From positions 1 to 21,283 of the forward strand of contig JAJDUT010000047.1 of the NCBI GenBank assembly GCA_022826515.1: DNA of 21,283 nucleotides, in the 5' to 3' direction. The notes beneath the pieces were generated by a model. That model was given only the letters and a program-made list of their open reading frames with translations. It searched no databases and was not told the DNA's origin. A program made the translations under genes and the position numbers. The stretch is from Candidatus Latescibacterota bacterium. Lineage in GTDB: Bacteria > Latescibacterota > UBA2968 > UBA8231. This document shows, piece after piece, positions 1 to 7,511 of this stretch (position 1 is its first letter; each line of letters opens with the position of its first letter).

Positions 1-111
1 GCTTGCCCCCCTTCAATGCACAGTTGGCACCCACAGGAATCAGAACCGTTAGGAAAACCAAAAAACCTAGCAAAAAGTAAAAATGTAAGGGAATCAGAGG
101 AAGGCATACAG

Positions 112-369
112 ATGAGTCGCGATACGGTCGTACGCGTTCGGATTGACAGCGAGACCAAAGCACGAGCTGAGGAGGTGCTGCAAGCGATGGGCTTGTCGGT
201 GTCCGATGCCATTCGCCTGCTGTTGCTGCGAGTGGCGGATGATAAGCGGCTGCCTTTTGCTATCCAACCGCCGAATGCTACCACTGTCAAGGCGATGAAG
301 GAATTGGACGAAGGCAAGGGCAAGCGCTTCAGTAGTGCCGAGGAACTGTTCCAAGACCTCGGGATCTGA
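112..369 (+). CDS. RelB/DinJ-family antitoxin (orphan)
   Basis: An 85-residue antitoxin of the RelB/DinJ type. The N-terminal half (residues about 5-42) has the ribbon-helix-helix pattern VVRVRID...KARAEEVLQAMGLSVSDAIRLLL, which in this family dimerises and binds the operator DNA. The C-terminal half (about 45-85, with LPF and a final SAEELFQDLGI) is the part that wraps the cognate toxin. The ATG at 112 is chosen over an upstream in-frame ATG because GAGGAAGG lies just ahead of it and because the extra 32 residues look non-family. The toxin gene that should follow is only a broken remnant (371-453), so this antitoxin has no intact adjacent partner. It may cross-regulate the related module at 1886-2415 or simply be decaying. 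The family call is solid; the present function is inference. Confidence 0.9.
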   Translation: MSRDTVVRVRIDSETKARAEEVLQAMGLSVSDAIRLLLLRVADDKRLPFAIQPPNATTVKAMKELDEGKGKRFSSAEELFQDLGI

Positions 370-370
370 C

Positions 371-453
371 GTGCTGATTCTGGTTCGCTCTACGCAGTTC
401 AAGTACGACAGAGCTAAGAACGAGGTAAAGACCTGACATGTACCAACCGTTAG
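371..453 (+). pseudogene. Frameshifted, truncated YafQ-type toxin remnant
   Basis: One base after the antitoxin stop, a GTG at 371 opens a 21-residue reading frame (VLILVRSTQFKYDRAKNEVKT, stop 434-436 within it). Its start resembles YafQ toxins, and the F-x-x-D spacing matches FERD of the intact toxin at 2146-2415. Moving to the next frame at 421 gives RGKDLTCTNR and then a stop at 451-453. RGKDL is exactly the motif that follows in the intact toxin. From the Phe codon to RGKDL the remnant is about 7 nt shorter than the intact copy, so an out-of-frame deletion explains the shift. Everything after RGKDL, including all catalytic residues, is missing and is replaced by the acetyltransferase gene. 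The toxin must be inactive. Identification rests on a short match plus its position after an antitoxin. Confidence 0.7.
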
Positions 454-1472
454 ACCGCATCACGCTCAAATCCGGTGAAGTTATACAAGCTGGCGTCGTG
501 CAAGGCCCTGATCTCGACTGGGCCGAACGCGTCGAAACTCTATTGAGCCATAAAGGTCCGTCTTGGCGCTGGGGCAATGGACAGGTATTACGCACTCAGA
601 CGGGCCTCGACGTCTTCTTTTATCTGCTGCACCGCGACGGCGAACCCTTTGCCAATATAATGACCATTGAATACTGCGGCGTGGGGCTGCTCGGCCATGT
701 GTACACCCGTCCCGAAGACCGCCGCCAAGGCGCTGCCATGCAGCTAATGGCCTGCCTCATGGAGCACTTCCGCCAGCGCGGCGGCCAAGCTCTGTTCTTG
801 GGCACGGGCTACGATACGCCGCCCTATCACATTTATCGGGTCAATGGCTTTGCCGGAGTCGAGTCTGAAAGCGGTTATATGGACTATTACAGCACCTCGC
901 AGGAGGAATTCGAGGGGGCTTATTTCGCACCGGGTTCCACGGCCATAGAGCCGGTTGGCTGGCTGCACTGGCCCGTTTCGATCCCCCTGTTTTTAGGCGC
1001 TTTTCCCGGCGTTGTGCGCGGTGCTGGCTTGGGTGTGTGGGGTCGCCGCTCCACCGAGGGGCCTTTGTTGCCCTTGCTGCAGGACTGCTTGGAACGCGAC
1101 GCCAGCGACCTTCCGCCTCGCGCGTTGGCTCTGGTGCAACGGGAAACCCGCGCCGTGGTGGGCTGGGCGATGTGGTCTGATCATCCACTATGGCCGGATG
1201 CCTATTTGGTGGACTTGTATTGCCATCCGGCCTTTTGGGAGGAGGGGGCGGCCTTGCTTCAGGCTCTGGAGATACCGGAGAGCCACACGTGCTTGGCCTA
1301 TTGTGACGCTGGTTTGCAACCCAAAGCCGCTGCTCTGACTGCGGTGGGCTTCCATTGCAGTGCCACCTTAAACCAGCGGGTTGCTGCTGATCGGGCGCAA
1401 ATGGGTTGGGTGGATGTGGAGGTGTGGGAAAACAAGGGGAGTTTTCAAGCCGACGGATTGGTGGTGCACTGA
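438..1472 (+). CDS. GNAT-family N-acetyltransferase, possibly double-domain
   Basis: A 344-residue cytoplasmic protein. Residues about 60-150 form a GNAT fold core: a beta strand ending in GLLGHVYTRPEDRRQGAAMQ holds the acetyl-CoA pyrophosphate-binding signature (R95-R96-Q97-G98-A99-A100), followed by a helix and a later YRVNGF segment typical of motif B. The rest (about 180-330) has a second strand-helix pattern with VDLYCHPAFWEEGAALLQAL and a late AALTAVGFH. It looks like a degenerate second GNAT half with no good CoA loop, as in other two-domain GNAT proteins. The substrate cannot be told. The start overlaps the toxin remnant's tail; GAGG at 422-425 is rather far from the ATG. The stop TGA overlaps the ATG of the next gene (TGATG), so the two are translationally coupled. 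Confidence 0.75.
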   Translation: MYQPLDRITLKSGEVIQAGVVQGPDLDWAERVETLLSHKGPSWRWGNGQVLRTQTGLDVFFYLLHRDGEPFANIMTIEYCGVGLLGHVYTRPEDRRQGAAMQLMACLMEHFRQRGGQALFLGTGYDTPPYHIYRVNGFAGVESESGYMDYYSTSQEEFEGAYFAPGSTAIEPVGWLHWPVSIPLFLGAFPGVVRGAGLGVWGRRSTEGPLLPLLQDCLERDASDLPPRALALVQRETRAVVGWAMWSDHPLWPDAYLVDLYCHPAFWEEGAALLQALEIPESHTCLAYCDAGLQPKAAALTAVGFHCSATLNQRVAADRAQMGWVDVEVWENKGSFQADGLVVH

Positions 1473-1810
1473 TGATACTCTATTTGTCAGGTCGGGATAC
1501 GGATGATTTGCTGATGGTGTTGGAAGGGGTGGCGGGCGTAGTGTTCAAACGGAGCGACGAGCGGAAGAAGCGAAAGTATTTTGAAAAGGGGGCGCGCAAG
1601 GATTCGATGGGCGAGGTTTCGGCGAAGGTTTTTCTCGGCAGCGGCGTCGGGGAGAAGGCGCGAGCGGCGGTGCGGGAGATCGTGGTTGAGGGCGTGCGGT
1701 CGAAGCAGGTTGTGGTTGCAATAAAAGGTGAGGGGAATGCGGAGATCGCCTTGGCCGGGCCGAGTTCTGACGAGGGGCAATTACAGGCGTTGGCAGATCG
1801 GTTAATGTAG
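1472..1810 (+). CDS. Unrecognised 112-residue protein coupled to the GNAT gene
   Basis: I do not recognise this family. The start ATG shares one base with the TGA of the upstream acetyltransferase, which argues strongly that it is translated by reinitiation and is a real gene. The product begins MILYLSGRDTDDLLMVLEGV, then has a highly basic stretch (KRSDERKKRKYFEKGARK, about residues 26-43) and ends with SSDEGQLQALADRLM. No signal peptide, membrane segment or cysteine is present. The alternation of short hydrophobic strands (VVVAI, EIALAG) with charged turns suggests a small alpha/beta fold. G-rich, A-poor codon use differs a little from the flanking toxin-antitoxin genes. A role linked to the acetyltransferase, as substrate or partner, is only a guess from coupling. 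Confidence 0.6.
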   Translation: MILYLSGRDTDDLLMVLEGVAGVVFKRSDERKKRKYFEKGARKDSMGEVSAKVFLGSGVGEKARAAVREIVVEGVRSKQVVVAIKGEGNAEIALAGPSSDEGQLQALADRLM

Positions 1811-1835
1811 GATGGGTTTGCCGTAGAGCACCCTC

Positions 1836-1864
1836 TTGACATTGTAGCCCAAACGTGCTACAGT
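1836..1864 (+). promoter_or_regulatory. Sigma70-like promoter of the dinJ-yafQ module
   Basis: TTGACA (1836-1841), a 17-nt spacer and TACAGT (1859-1864) form a near-consensus sigma70 promoter 22 nt upstream of the antitoxin ATG. The leader would therefore be only about 15 nt and carries the AAGGAG ribosome-binding site. In this family the antitoxin and toxin-antitoxin complex normally repress their own promoter; no clear palindrome was seen over these elements. Confidence 0.7.
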
Positions 1865-1885
1865 CAGATGAGGAAGGAGACTATT

Positions 1886-2146
1886 ATGGCAAAGACTGAA
1901 GTTGTCCGGGCACGTATCAATCCAGAGCTAAAGCGCAACGTCGAGGTGCTATTGAGCAAGCTCGGTCTGACTACGACTCAGGCAATTACCCTTTTCTTCC
2001 AGCAAATGGAACTGCGCAACGGACTGCCGTTTCCCGTAGAGCTACCCAATAAGGAAACCCGCGACGTTTTTGAAAAGACGGATCGAGGAGAAGAATTGGT
2101 CGAGTGTGAAGATGCTGATGACATGTTTCGGAAGCTCAACATTTGA
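1886..2146 (+). CDS. dinJ: DinJ/RelB-family antitoxin
   Basis: An 86-residue antitoxin with the family's two-part layout. Residues 4-40 (TEVVRARINPELKRNVEVLL, then LGLTTTQAITLFF) make the ribbon-helix-helix DNA-binding dimer. LPFPVELPN (47-55) and the acidic tail, rich in Glu and Asp and ending DDMFRKLNI, should bind and neutralise the toxin. The ATG at 1886 is preferred over an in-frame ATG at 1868 because GGAAGGAG sits 6 nt before it. Its TGA shares one base with the toxin's ATG (TGATG), giving the usual coupled antitoxin-then-toxin order. It has its own strong promoter, so the module is likely expressed and autoregulated. It is clearly related to, but divergent from, the orphan antitoxin at 112-369. 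Confidence 0.92.
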   Translation: MAKTEVVRARINPELKRNVEVLLSKLGLTTTQAITLFFQQMELRNGLPFPVELPNKETRDVFEKTDRGEELVECEDADDMFRKLNI

Positions 2147-2415
2147 TGCGGCGTCCTTTTTATTCTAATCGCTTTGAAAGGGATCTGAAACGATCTCAAC
2201 GGAGAGGGAAGGATCTCGAGAAGATTAAGGCAGTACTGCGGCACCTGATTGAGGGCAAGCGGCTTGATGATCGCTATTTCGATCATCCGCTTGTAGGGAA
2301 TTACGTCGGTCGTCGTGAATGCCATATTGAACCGGACTGGTTGCTCATTTACAAACTGGACGGAGACGACATCATTTTTGAGCGCACTGGTACTCACGCT
2401 GACTTATTTAGATAG
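2146..2415 (+). CDS. yafQ: YafQ-family mRNA interferase toxin
   Basis: An 89-residue RelE-superfamily toxin. YafQ enzymes associate with the ribosome and cut mRNA, in E. coli preferentially at in-frame lysine AAA codons. The catalytic set known from E. coli YafQ is complete: H47 in DHPL, H60, D64 and W65 in CHIEPDW, H84 in GTHADLF, and F88, each at a constant offset of 3 from the E. coli numbering. LLIYKLDGDDIIFERTGTHADLF is the typical YafQ C-terminus. The ATG overlaps the antitoxin stop; a TTG one codon earlier is less likely. With all active-site residues present and no frameshift, the toxin should be functional. This is one of the most certain calls in the window. Confidence 0.95.
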   Translation: MRRPFYSNRFERDLKRSQRRGKDLEKIKAVLRHLIEGKRLDDRYFDHPLVGNYVGRRECHIEPDWLLIYKLDGDDIIFERTGTHADLFR

Positions 2416-2446
2416 CTTGATGAATTTGAAGAAGAGTGCTAAAGTC

Positions 2447-2482
2447 GCCGCCGACCCAGCCAAAACAGCTTGGGCCGACGGC
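2447..2482. terminator. Imperfect hairpin between convergent genes
   Basis: The 104 nt between the toxin stop (2415) and the M16 peptidase stop (2520) hold an inverted repeat. Arms GCCGCCGACCCAGC (2447-2460) and GCTTGGGCCGACGGC (2468-2482) pair with one bulge and two mismatches around a CAAAACA loop. It lies where two converging transcripts end, so a bidirectional terminator role is plausible. Neither side has a good T-run, so intrinsic termination is uncertain. Confidence 0.35.
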
Positions 2483-2519
2483 AACGTAGTAGCAAGAGAA
2501 ATATACGGTACCGCTAGCG

Positions 2520-5384
2520 CTACTCTTCCGCTGGTTCGTCCCCCTCCTCCGGATAAAGCACCACCCGCACATAGCGATCCATGTTGAAATACTTCTGCGC
2601 CGATTGCTGCACGGCCTCTACCGTCAGCGAATCGACCAACGCTGGATACTGAATCAGTAGCCGCGGATCGACCCCGTTGAAATCGAGCGCCTCCAGCGAT
2701 CCGACCCAGAAGCTGTTCTCCTTGAGGTCTGTCTCGCGTTGGCGCTTGCGCATTTCCTTGACCTTATCGACGTAGAGGTCGGTGGTGCCGACGGTTTTTA
2801 GACTGTCGATTTGCTCAAAGATCACCTGCGTCAGTTCCTCGACGCGGTCGGGATCGCTGCCGAAGGAGATGGAGATGCGGTACCTCTCGTCCGGGTAGTG
2901 CGAGCCGCTGCTGCTGACCCAGACCCCATAGGTGCCGCCCAAGTCCTCGCGCAACACCTCGCGCAGCTTGATCTGCAGCACGGAGGTCATGGCCCTGAGT
3001 TCGAGGTTGTTTTTCCAGCCGTCGTATTCAAAAGGGCCGGTGAAAATCATCTGCGATTGGCTCTTGGGTTCAATGCCGCGATAGACCGCTTTGTCGATCA
3101 CGCCCTCCGGGGCCTCAATGCCGACATCGCGCCAAGTCTCCTCCCGTCCCGTGGTCGGCAAGCCGCCCAAATAAGTGCGCACCAATGGCTCCATGTCTTC
3201 GAGGGTGAAGTTGCCGACAAAGAAAAACGAGAAGTCGCCAGCGTCGGCAAAGCGATCCTGGTACACGGCCATAGACGTGGCCAAGTCCATCTCGTCGAGC
3301 AACTCCAGCGACCAGGGACGCGCCCGGTGGTGATACTGGGCCATGGTGACCGCAATGGTGTCGCTAAACGCCGTTTCTGGACGCGCGCTGCGATTCTGGA
3401 TAGAGCCTCGCATGAGCGTCTGATAGGCTTGGAAGGCCGTGCTATCCTGTCGCGGCGCAGTGAAGAAGGCGTAAATCAGTTCGAACATGGTCTGGATATC
3501 TTCGGGCGAGGCCGAGCCAGAAACGCCCTCCCGCAAGCTGCTGATCCACGGCGATACCCGCACCACTTTGCCGGCCAGTTTCTTCTCCAGTTCGATCTTA
3601 TTAAACGGCCCCACGCCACCTTCGCTGACTACTGAGGTCGCCGTCGAGGCTGCCACGTAGGAGGCGTCGGGGACCAGTGAGTGCCCGCCGGGACTATAGG
3701 CCCTAAAGAGGATCTCATCGTTTTTGAAGTCCGTCGGCTTCAGGCAGACCCGGATGCCGTTGGCGAGGGTCCACCAAGTCACGCCGATCTCGGGGATTTG
3801 GCTGCGTTCGACGATTGCGGCCGGGGCTGGTACTTGCGCCACCAGCGGCTCGTCGGACACCTCGTCGGCGTACGGCGCGATCTCCTGCTGCGCCGCCTTG
3901 GCGAAGATCGCCAGCAGATCCTGCTCGCTAGGCACGGCAATACCCTCTTGCTCAGGGGCTTCTACGGTGATTACCCGGTTTTTTTCGCTCGTCCACTCGC
4001 TGGCCAGCGCATTGATTTCCTCCAGCGCAATGCCGGGGACCAGTTCTTGGTAGAGTTCGTACTCCTTGGCAATGCCGGGGATGGCTTCGTCGGTCAGCAG
4101 GTGGCGCACGTATTCGGAGGCAAAACCGCTCGACTGCTGCTTGTCGCGCTCGCGGTAGGACTGCTCCATGCCGCGCAGCATTTCCTTTTTCTCGCGCGCT
4201 AGCTCAGAGGCGGTAAAGCCGTGTTCCCGCACTCGCGCTGCTTCAATTAGCAGGGCTTCGAGCCCGGCGTCGAAACCGTTGTTTTGCACCCCAGCGCCGA
4301 GGATGAAAAACTCCTTGGAGCGCAACCAACGCCCTTGTCCCGAATAGGCACCCAAAAAGGGCGGCTCGGGTAGCTTGGTCAGTTCGTGCAGGCGCTGGTT
4401 GAGCATCCGGTGATATAGGGCCTCAATCAGCGAGCGGCGGTAGGTGCTCACCGTCCCTTGGGGCCGCACGTCCATCTTGTAGTAGATGCTGACGCTGTTG
4501 TAAGTGGCTTCTGGGTCGGTGGTGATGGCGAAGAGCGTCTCCTCGTGGTCGGGCACGGGGAACACCGTGCGCTCGGGGGGATTTTCTGCCACGGGGATGC
4601 GCGCAAAATACTCCTGCACCAGCGCCTCTACCTCCGCTGGCTCAATGTCGCCGACGGCCACAAAACCCATCAGATCGGGTCGGTACCAAGTGCGGTAAAA
4701 GCGGCGCAGCTCCTCGTGCTGAAAGGTATCGAGTACGGCTTTCTGGCCGATGGGCAGGCGCACGGCGTAGCGCGAATCCTTCAGGAGAATGGGTATTTGC
4801 TCGTCGAACATGCGCTGCTGGGCACCTCGTCGCAGCCGCCATTCTTCGATGACTACGCCTCGTTCCTTGTCGATCTCTTCGGCCTCAAAGCTGATCTGGT
4901 GCGCCCAGTCCTCCAGAATTTGGAAGGCTGTGTGTACCACCTCGGCGCTGTCGGTGGGTACGGTCAGCATGTACACGGTTTCGTCGAAGCTGGTGTAGGC
5001 ATTGAGATCCGGCCCGAAGCGCATGCCGATTAGCTCCAGGTAGTCCACCAACTCCTGCTTGGCAAAGTTTTTGGTGCCATTGAAGGCCATGTGCTCGGCA
5101 AAGTGCGCCAGCCCCTGTTGGTTTTCGTCCTCCAGCACCGAGCCGGCATCGACCACCAGCCGCAGCTCAACTCGGTTTTCGGGCTTTTGGTTTTTGCGGA
5201 TGACGTAGCGCAGGCCATTGTCTAGCTGGCCGACGGTCACCAGCGAGTCAATGGGCAGCTTTGGATCCTCTAACTTCTCGGTCGTCTCCTCCATCGTCGC
5301 CTGTTGCACGGTCGTCGGCGACGTGCTGACGCAGGCGTACAGCAGCACTGGCAGTACAACGAACAGCAGTAAAACTCGTCTCAT
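2520..5384 (-). CDS. M16 zinc metallopeptidase lipoprotein (PqqL-like)
   Basis: A 954-residue periplasmic insulinase-family peptidase. The ATG at 5384 is chosen because AGGAG lies 6 nt before it and because translation then begins with a signal peptide, MRRVLLLFVVLPVLLYAC, whose Cys18 is a plausible lipidation site (Tyr at -2 is slightly unusual). Residues about 50-200 are the catalytic M16 half: the inverted zinc motif HFAEH is at 94-98, and the third ligand should be the Glu of KERGVVIEEW near 174. Two further M16-like domains follow. The second half (from about 540) lacks HxxEH, as usual, and forms the other side of the closing chamber. Length and layout match PqqL-type proteases of about 930 residues. 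Substrates would be short or unfolded peptides. It may be co-transcribed with the small gene 43 nt upstream. Confidence 0.92.
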   Translation of the reverse strand: MRRVLLLFVVLPVLLYACVSTSPTTVQQATMEETTEKLEDPKLPIDSLVTVGQLDNGLRYVIRKNQKPENRVELRLVVDAGSVLEDENQQGLAHFAEHMAFNGTKNFAKQELVDYLELIGMRFGPDLNAYTSFDETVYMLTVPTDSAEVVHTAFQILEDWAHQISFEAEEIDKERGVVIEEWRLRRGAQQRMFDEQIPILLKDSRYAVRLPIGQKAVLDTFQHEELRRFYRTWYRPDLMGFVAVGDIEPAEVEALVQEYFARIPVAENPPERTVFPVPDHEETLFAITTDPEATYNSVSIYYKMDVRPQGTVSTYRRSLIEALYHRMLNQRLHELTKLPEPPFLGAYSGQGRWLRSKEFFILGAGVQNNGFDAGLEALLIEAARVREHGFTASELAREKKEMLRGMEQSYRERDKQQSSGFASEYVRHLLTDEAIPGIAKEYELYQELVPGIALEEINALASEWTSEKNRVITVEAPEQEGIAVPSEQDLLAIFAKAAQQEIAPYADEVSDEPLVAQVPAPAAIVERSQIPEIGVTWWTLANGIRVCLKPTDFKNDEILFRAYSPGGHSLVPDASYVAASTATSVVSEGGVGPFNKIELEKKLAGKVVRVSPWISSLREGVSGSASPEDIQTMFELIYAFFTAPRQDSTAFQAYQTLMRGSIQNRSARPETAFSDTIAVTMAQYHHRARPWSLELLDEMDLATSMAVYQDRFADAGDFSFFFVGNFTLEDMEPLVRTYLGGLPTTGREETWRDVGIEAPEGVIDKAVYRGIEPKSQSQMIFTGPFEYDGWKNNLELRAMTSVLQIKLREVLREDLGGTYGVWVSSSGSHYPDERYRISISFGSDPDRVEELTQVIFEQIDSLKTVGTTDLYVDKVKEMRKRQRETDLKENSFWVGSLEALDFNGVDPRLLIQYPALVDSLTVEAVQQSAQKYFNMDRYVRVVLYPEEGDEPAEE

Positions 5385-5427
5385 TGATGACTCCTGTTTT
5401 GATTGGTCAATAGCCGGTTGATCCATT

Positions 5428-5694
5428 TCAGCTAGCGGTTTGTTCTAGAATGGAGATTTTCGCTTTGGGATGCGTATGGAGGATGCCGTGAATCCCCTTA
5501 ACGGTGCGTCGATCCACTTCTCGGGCATAAACTTGGTCCCAGAACGCTGTATTCTCTTGCAACTCTTTGTTCAGATCTTCGAGATATATTTCGTCCTCTT
5601 CTGAGGGAAATAGCAAATCAAAGATCTGATCGGTCACAGCGTATAGTTCAAAGCGACTGTTCAATGCCCCATCGACAATCTCGATATGTTTCAT
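5428..5694 (-). CDS. Small acidic protein, candidate immunity partner
   Basis: An 88-residue soluble protein, MKHIEIVDGALNSRFELYAV at its start and TVKGIHGILHTHPKAK near its end, with an acidic middle (PSEEDEIYLEDLNKELQ). GAGG lies 5 nt before the ATG at 5694, so the start is well supported. I cannot name the family with confidence. It begins 10 nt after the stop of a polymorphic-toxin-like ORF on the same strand, the usual toxin-then-immunity order; its small size and acidic character fit an immunity protein that masks a basic toxin. That role is inference from context. The M16 peptidase start lies 43 nt downstream with no terminator seen, so read-through is possible. Confidence 0.65.
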   Translation of the reverse strand: MKHIEIVDGALNSRFELYAVTDQIFDLLFPSEEDEIYLEDLNKELQENTAFWDQVYAREVDRRTVKGIHGILHTHPKAKISILEQTAS

Positions 5695-5704
5695 ATTATC
5701 CTCG

Positions 5705-5944
5705 TTATCTTCGGTTTTTTCGTTCGTCTGGATAGACGTTGATGTGGCCGGTACGCCCTCCGTCCAACTGGACGTCGAAGTGAGGACCTCCGTGCGACTC
5801 ACCCGGTCGTGTGGGGACCCATATATTGCCCTGTTCATCGGGATAGCCTCTCCGACCTTTGTAGGGTCCGTACTCCACCACGACCATTTCTCCATGCCAG
5901 TTCTTGAGAGGACGAAAACGCTCAGGCAGGTCTTCAGCCCGCAA
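5705..5944 (-). CDS. Polymorphic-toxin-like C-terminal domain, short or remnant ORF
   Basis: A 79-residue reading frame whose C-terminal half, YPDEQGNIWVPTRPGESHGG and then PHFDVQLDGGRTGHINVYPD, has the GNIW(x)PT...HGGPH(F/W)DVQ...NVYP pattern I associate with toxin tips of secreted polymorphic toxins (the type often annotated polymorphic toxin type 37). The two His of HGGPH, the Asp of FDVQ and the late His-Ile-Asn are candidate catalytic residues. No ATG exists at the front; the listed start is a TTG with no convincing ribosome-binding site, and an in-frame stop lies at 5966-5968. There is no signal, delivery or RHS-repeat portion. It may be the surviving tip of a larger toxin gene or a displaced orphan toxin cassette. 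The match is from memory; the frame is clearly coding-like. Confidence 0.5.
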   Translation of the reverse strand: MRAEDLPERFRPLKNWHGEMVVVEYGPYKGRRGYPDEQGNIWVPTRPGESHGGPHFDVQLDGGRTGHINVYPDERKNRR

Positions 5945-6028
5945 AGGACGGTATGGTTTTCTTGGTCAAGGCATACATCATATAATTTCGCTCTTGTACA
6001 AGGATAGTGCCAGACCGCCAGAAACATC

Positions 6029-7507
6029 TCATTTGACGCTTGACACTGCTGAAGCACTAGCAAACGCCGCGCTCGCTTCGGCGATGGAGCTAAACGCGCC
6101 GTCGGCGACAGCGGCACACAGCGCGGCACCAACGGCCGCTTCTTCGCCGTGCGACCCCACGTGCAGCGGCATAGCGAACTCCGCTTCCAACGCCGCTCGC
6201 AGCACGGGATTTAGCTTGATGCCGTTGCCCGCGCCAACCAGCTTGGAGCGTGCGCCGCCGCCCAGTAGGATGGCCTCGCGATACGAATCGGCCAACTCGA
6301 CGGCCATGCCTTCCAACAGTGCGCGCGTTAGGTGGCCGGCCGTCAGCGTCGCAGCGGTTAGCTCGCGGAAGGCGGCTTTGGCGCGTGGCCTGCTGCGCGA
6401 CCCGGAAAATAACGGGTCGGTGCGCACGCCCTCGGCACCGGCCGGTACGTCGGCTGCTAATGCTACGAGCCGCTCGTAGAGGGCCTCGCTGTCGGGTTGG
6501 ATATCGGCGAGGGCATAGATGGCGTCGGCGAAGAAGTCGCGCAGCGTCCTGAACGTACGCCCGCCGACGGCCCCCACGCCGGCCAGCAGATAGCCGCGCT
6601 GGATATAGGGACGCAGTTCGAGCGAGCCGCGCGGCAGTGGAGCTTCGATATGTAGCGCGGCTTGTCCGCCAGTACCGACGTTGACGGCCACGGTGTTGGC
6701 GTAATCGGCGACCGTGCCGGCAAAGCTACACTGGTGATCGCCGGACGCCACGGCCACGGGCAGGCCCGCTGGGACGCCTAACTTTTGGGCCATTGCTGCG
6801 GTTAGGGGACCGGCCATGGTACAGGATTCGACCAGTTCGGGAAACAGCGACTGGTCCAGGCCGAGATCGGCGATAAGCTCGTTTGCCCAGGTGCGCTTGG
6901 TCACGTCATAGACGCCCCAACCGAGCGCGTCCGTGGGATCGACCACTGGTTGCTTGCCCACTAAGCGCGATACCACAAACTCAGGGGCTGTCGTGCCGCT
7001 GACGGTGCTGGGAAGCTGATCGTTGGCTTGCAGCCAAAACAGATGCGGCGCAGCGTGGCCGGCCACGAGGGGACAGCCAGTATTGGCAAAGGCAGGCATC
7101 TCTCCGTCGGTGGCGATGGAACCTCCTTGCTGGGCCATGGCGTCTAAATAGGAGTACTGCTGGCCCGGTAGAGATTCTTGAGCACGCTGGTCCTGCCAAG
7201 AGAAATAAGGACCTACGGTCTTGAGCTCGGCGTCGAGGAGTTGCAGGCCCTGTTGCTGCCCAGTGACGCCGATGGCCGACGGTCGGGCGTTGGTGCGGGC
7301 TACGAGCGCGGCCGCGTTGTCGATGGCTAGTTCGGTCATCGCGTCGAGGTCCCACTCCGAGCGGCTGAATCGCTTATCTGTCGCGGAGGTTACTTCGGAC
7401 GAATTGGCTGCGCTGGCTGCGCCGACCACGGCGTTGGTTTCGAGGTCAATGACGATGGCGACGACGGTCGTTGAGCCGATGTCTAGCGCGAGGTAGTGAG
7501 TTGACAT
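6029..7507 (-). CDS. FGGY-family sugar kinase, sedoheptulokinase-like
   Basis: A 492-residue cytoplasmic kinase of the FGGY family, which phosphorylates a sugar with ATP. The N-terminal phosphate loop LALDIGSTT (6-14), the GVTGQQQGLQLL strand (80-91), WQDQR (104-108) and the catalytic Asp of ASGDHQC (D257) are all present, followed by NVGTGGQ (276-282) and a second actin-like domain with GGGARS and HGEEAAVGAA near the end. Several stretches, including WQDQR, ALGWGVYD, RPYIQRGYL with GAVGGRTF, and GHLTRALLEGM, resemble sedoheptulokinase more than xylulokinase or glycerol kinase, so sedoheptulose is my preferred substrate. It starts 4 nt after the dehydrogenase stop, so the two form an operon; a ribosome-binding site is weak, suggesting coupling. 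The family is certain, the substrate is not. Confidence 0.85.
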   Translation of the reverse strand: MSTHYLALDIGSTTVVAIVIDLETNAVVGAASAANSSEVTSATDKRFSRSEWDLDAMTELAIDNAAALVARTNARPSAIGVTGQQQGLQLLDAELKTVGPYFSWQDQRAQESLPGQQYSYLDAMAQQGGSIATDGEMPAFANTGCPLVAGHAAPHLFWLQANDQLPSTVSGTTAPEFVVSRLVGKQPVVDPTDALGWGVYDVTKRTWANELIADLGLDQSLFPELVESCTMAGPLTAAMAQKLGVPAGLPVAVASGDHQCSFAGTVADYANTVAVNVGTGGQAALHIEAPLPRGSLELRPYIQRGYLLAGVGAVGGRTFRTLRDFFADAIYALADIQPDSEALYERLVALAADVPAGAEGVRTDPLFSGSRSRPRAKAAFRELTAATLTAGHLTRALLEGMAVELADSYREAILLGGGARSKLVGAGNGIKLNPVLRAALEAEFAMPLHVGSHGEEAAVGAALCAAVADGAFSSIAEASAAFASASAVSSVK

Positions 7508-7511
7508 GGAA

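Noticed and set aside
36..98. Direct repeat GGAATCAGA at 36-44 and 90-98 ahead of the first antitoxin, as a possible operator
   Set aside because: Only 9 bp, not palindromic and no promoter boxes could be placed around it with confidence.
16..111. N-terminal extension of the first antitoxin from an upstream ATG
   Set aside because: The extra residues do not fit the family, and the ATG at 112 has a clear Shine-Dalgarno sequence.
2811..5033. Several long plus-strand open frames opposite the M16 peptidase gene
   Set aside because: They mirror the GC-biased codon pattern of the strongly supported minus-strand gene, have no ribosome-binding sites and no family features.
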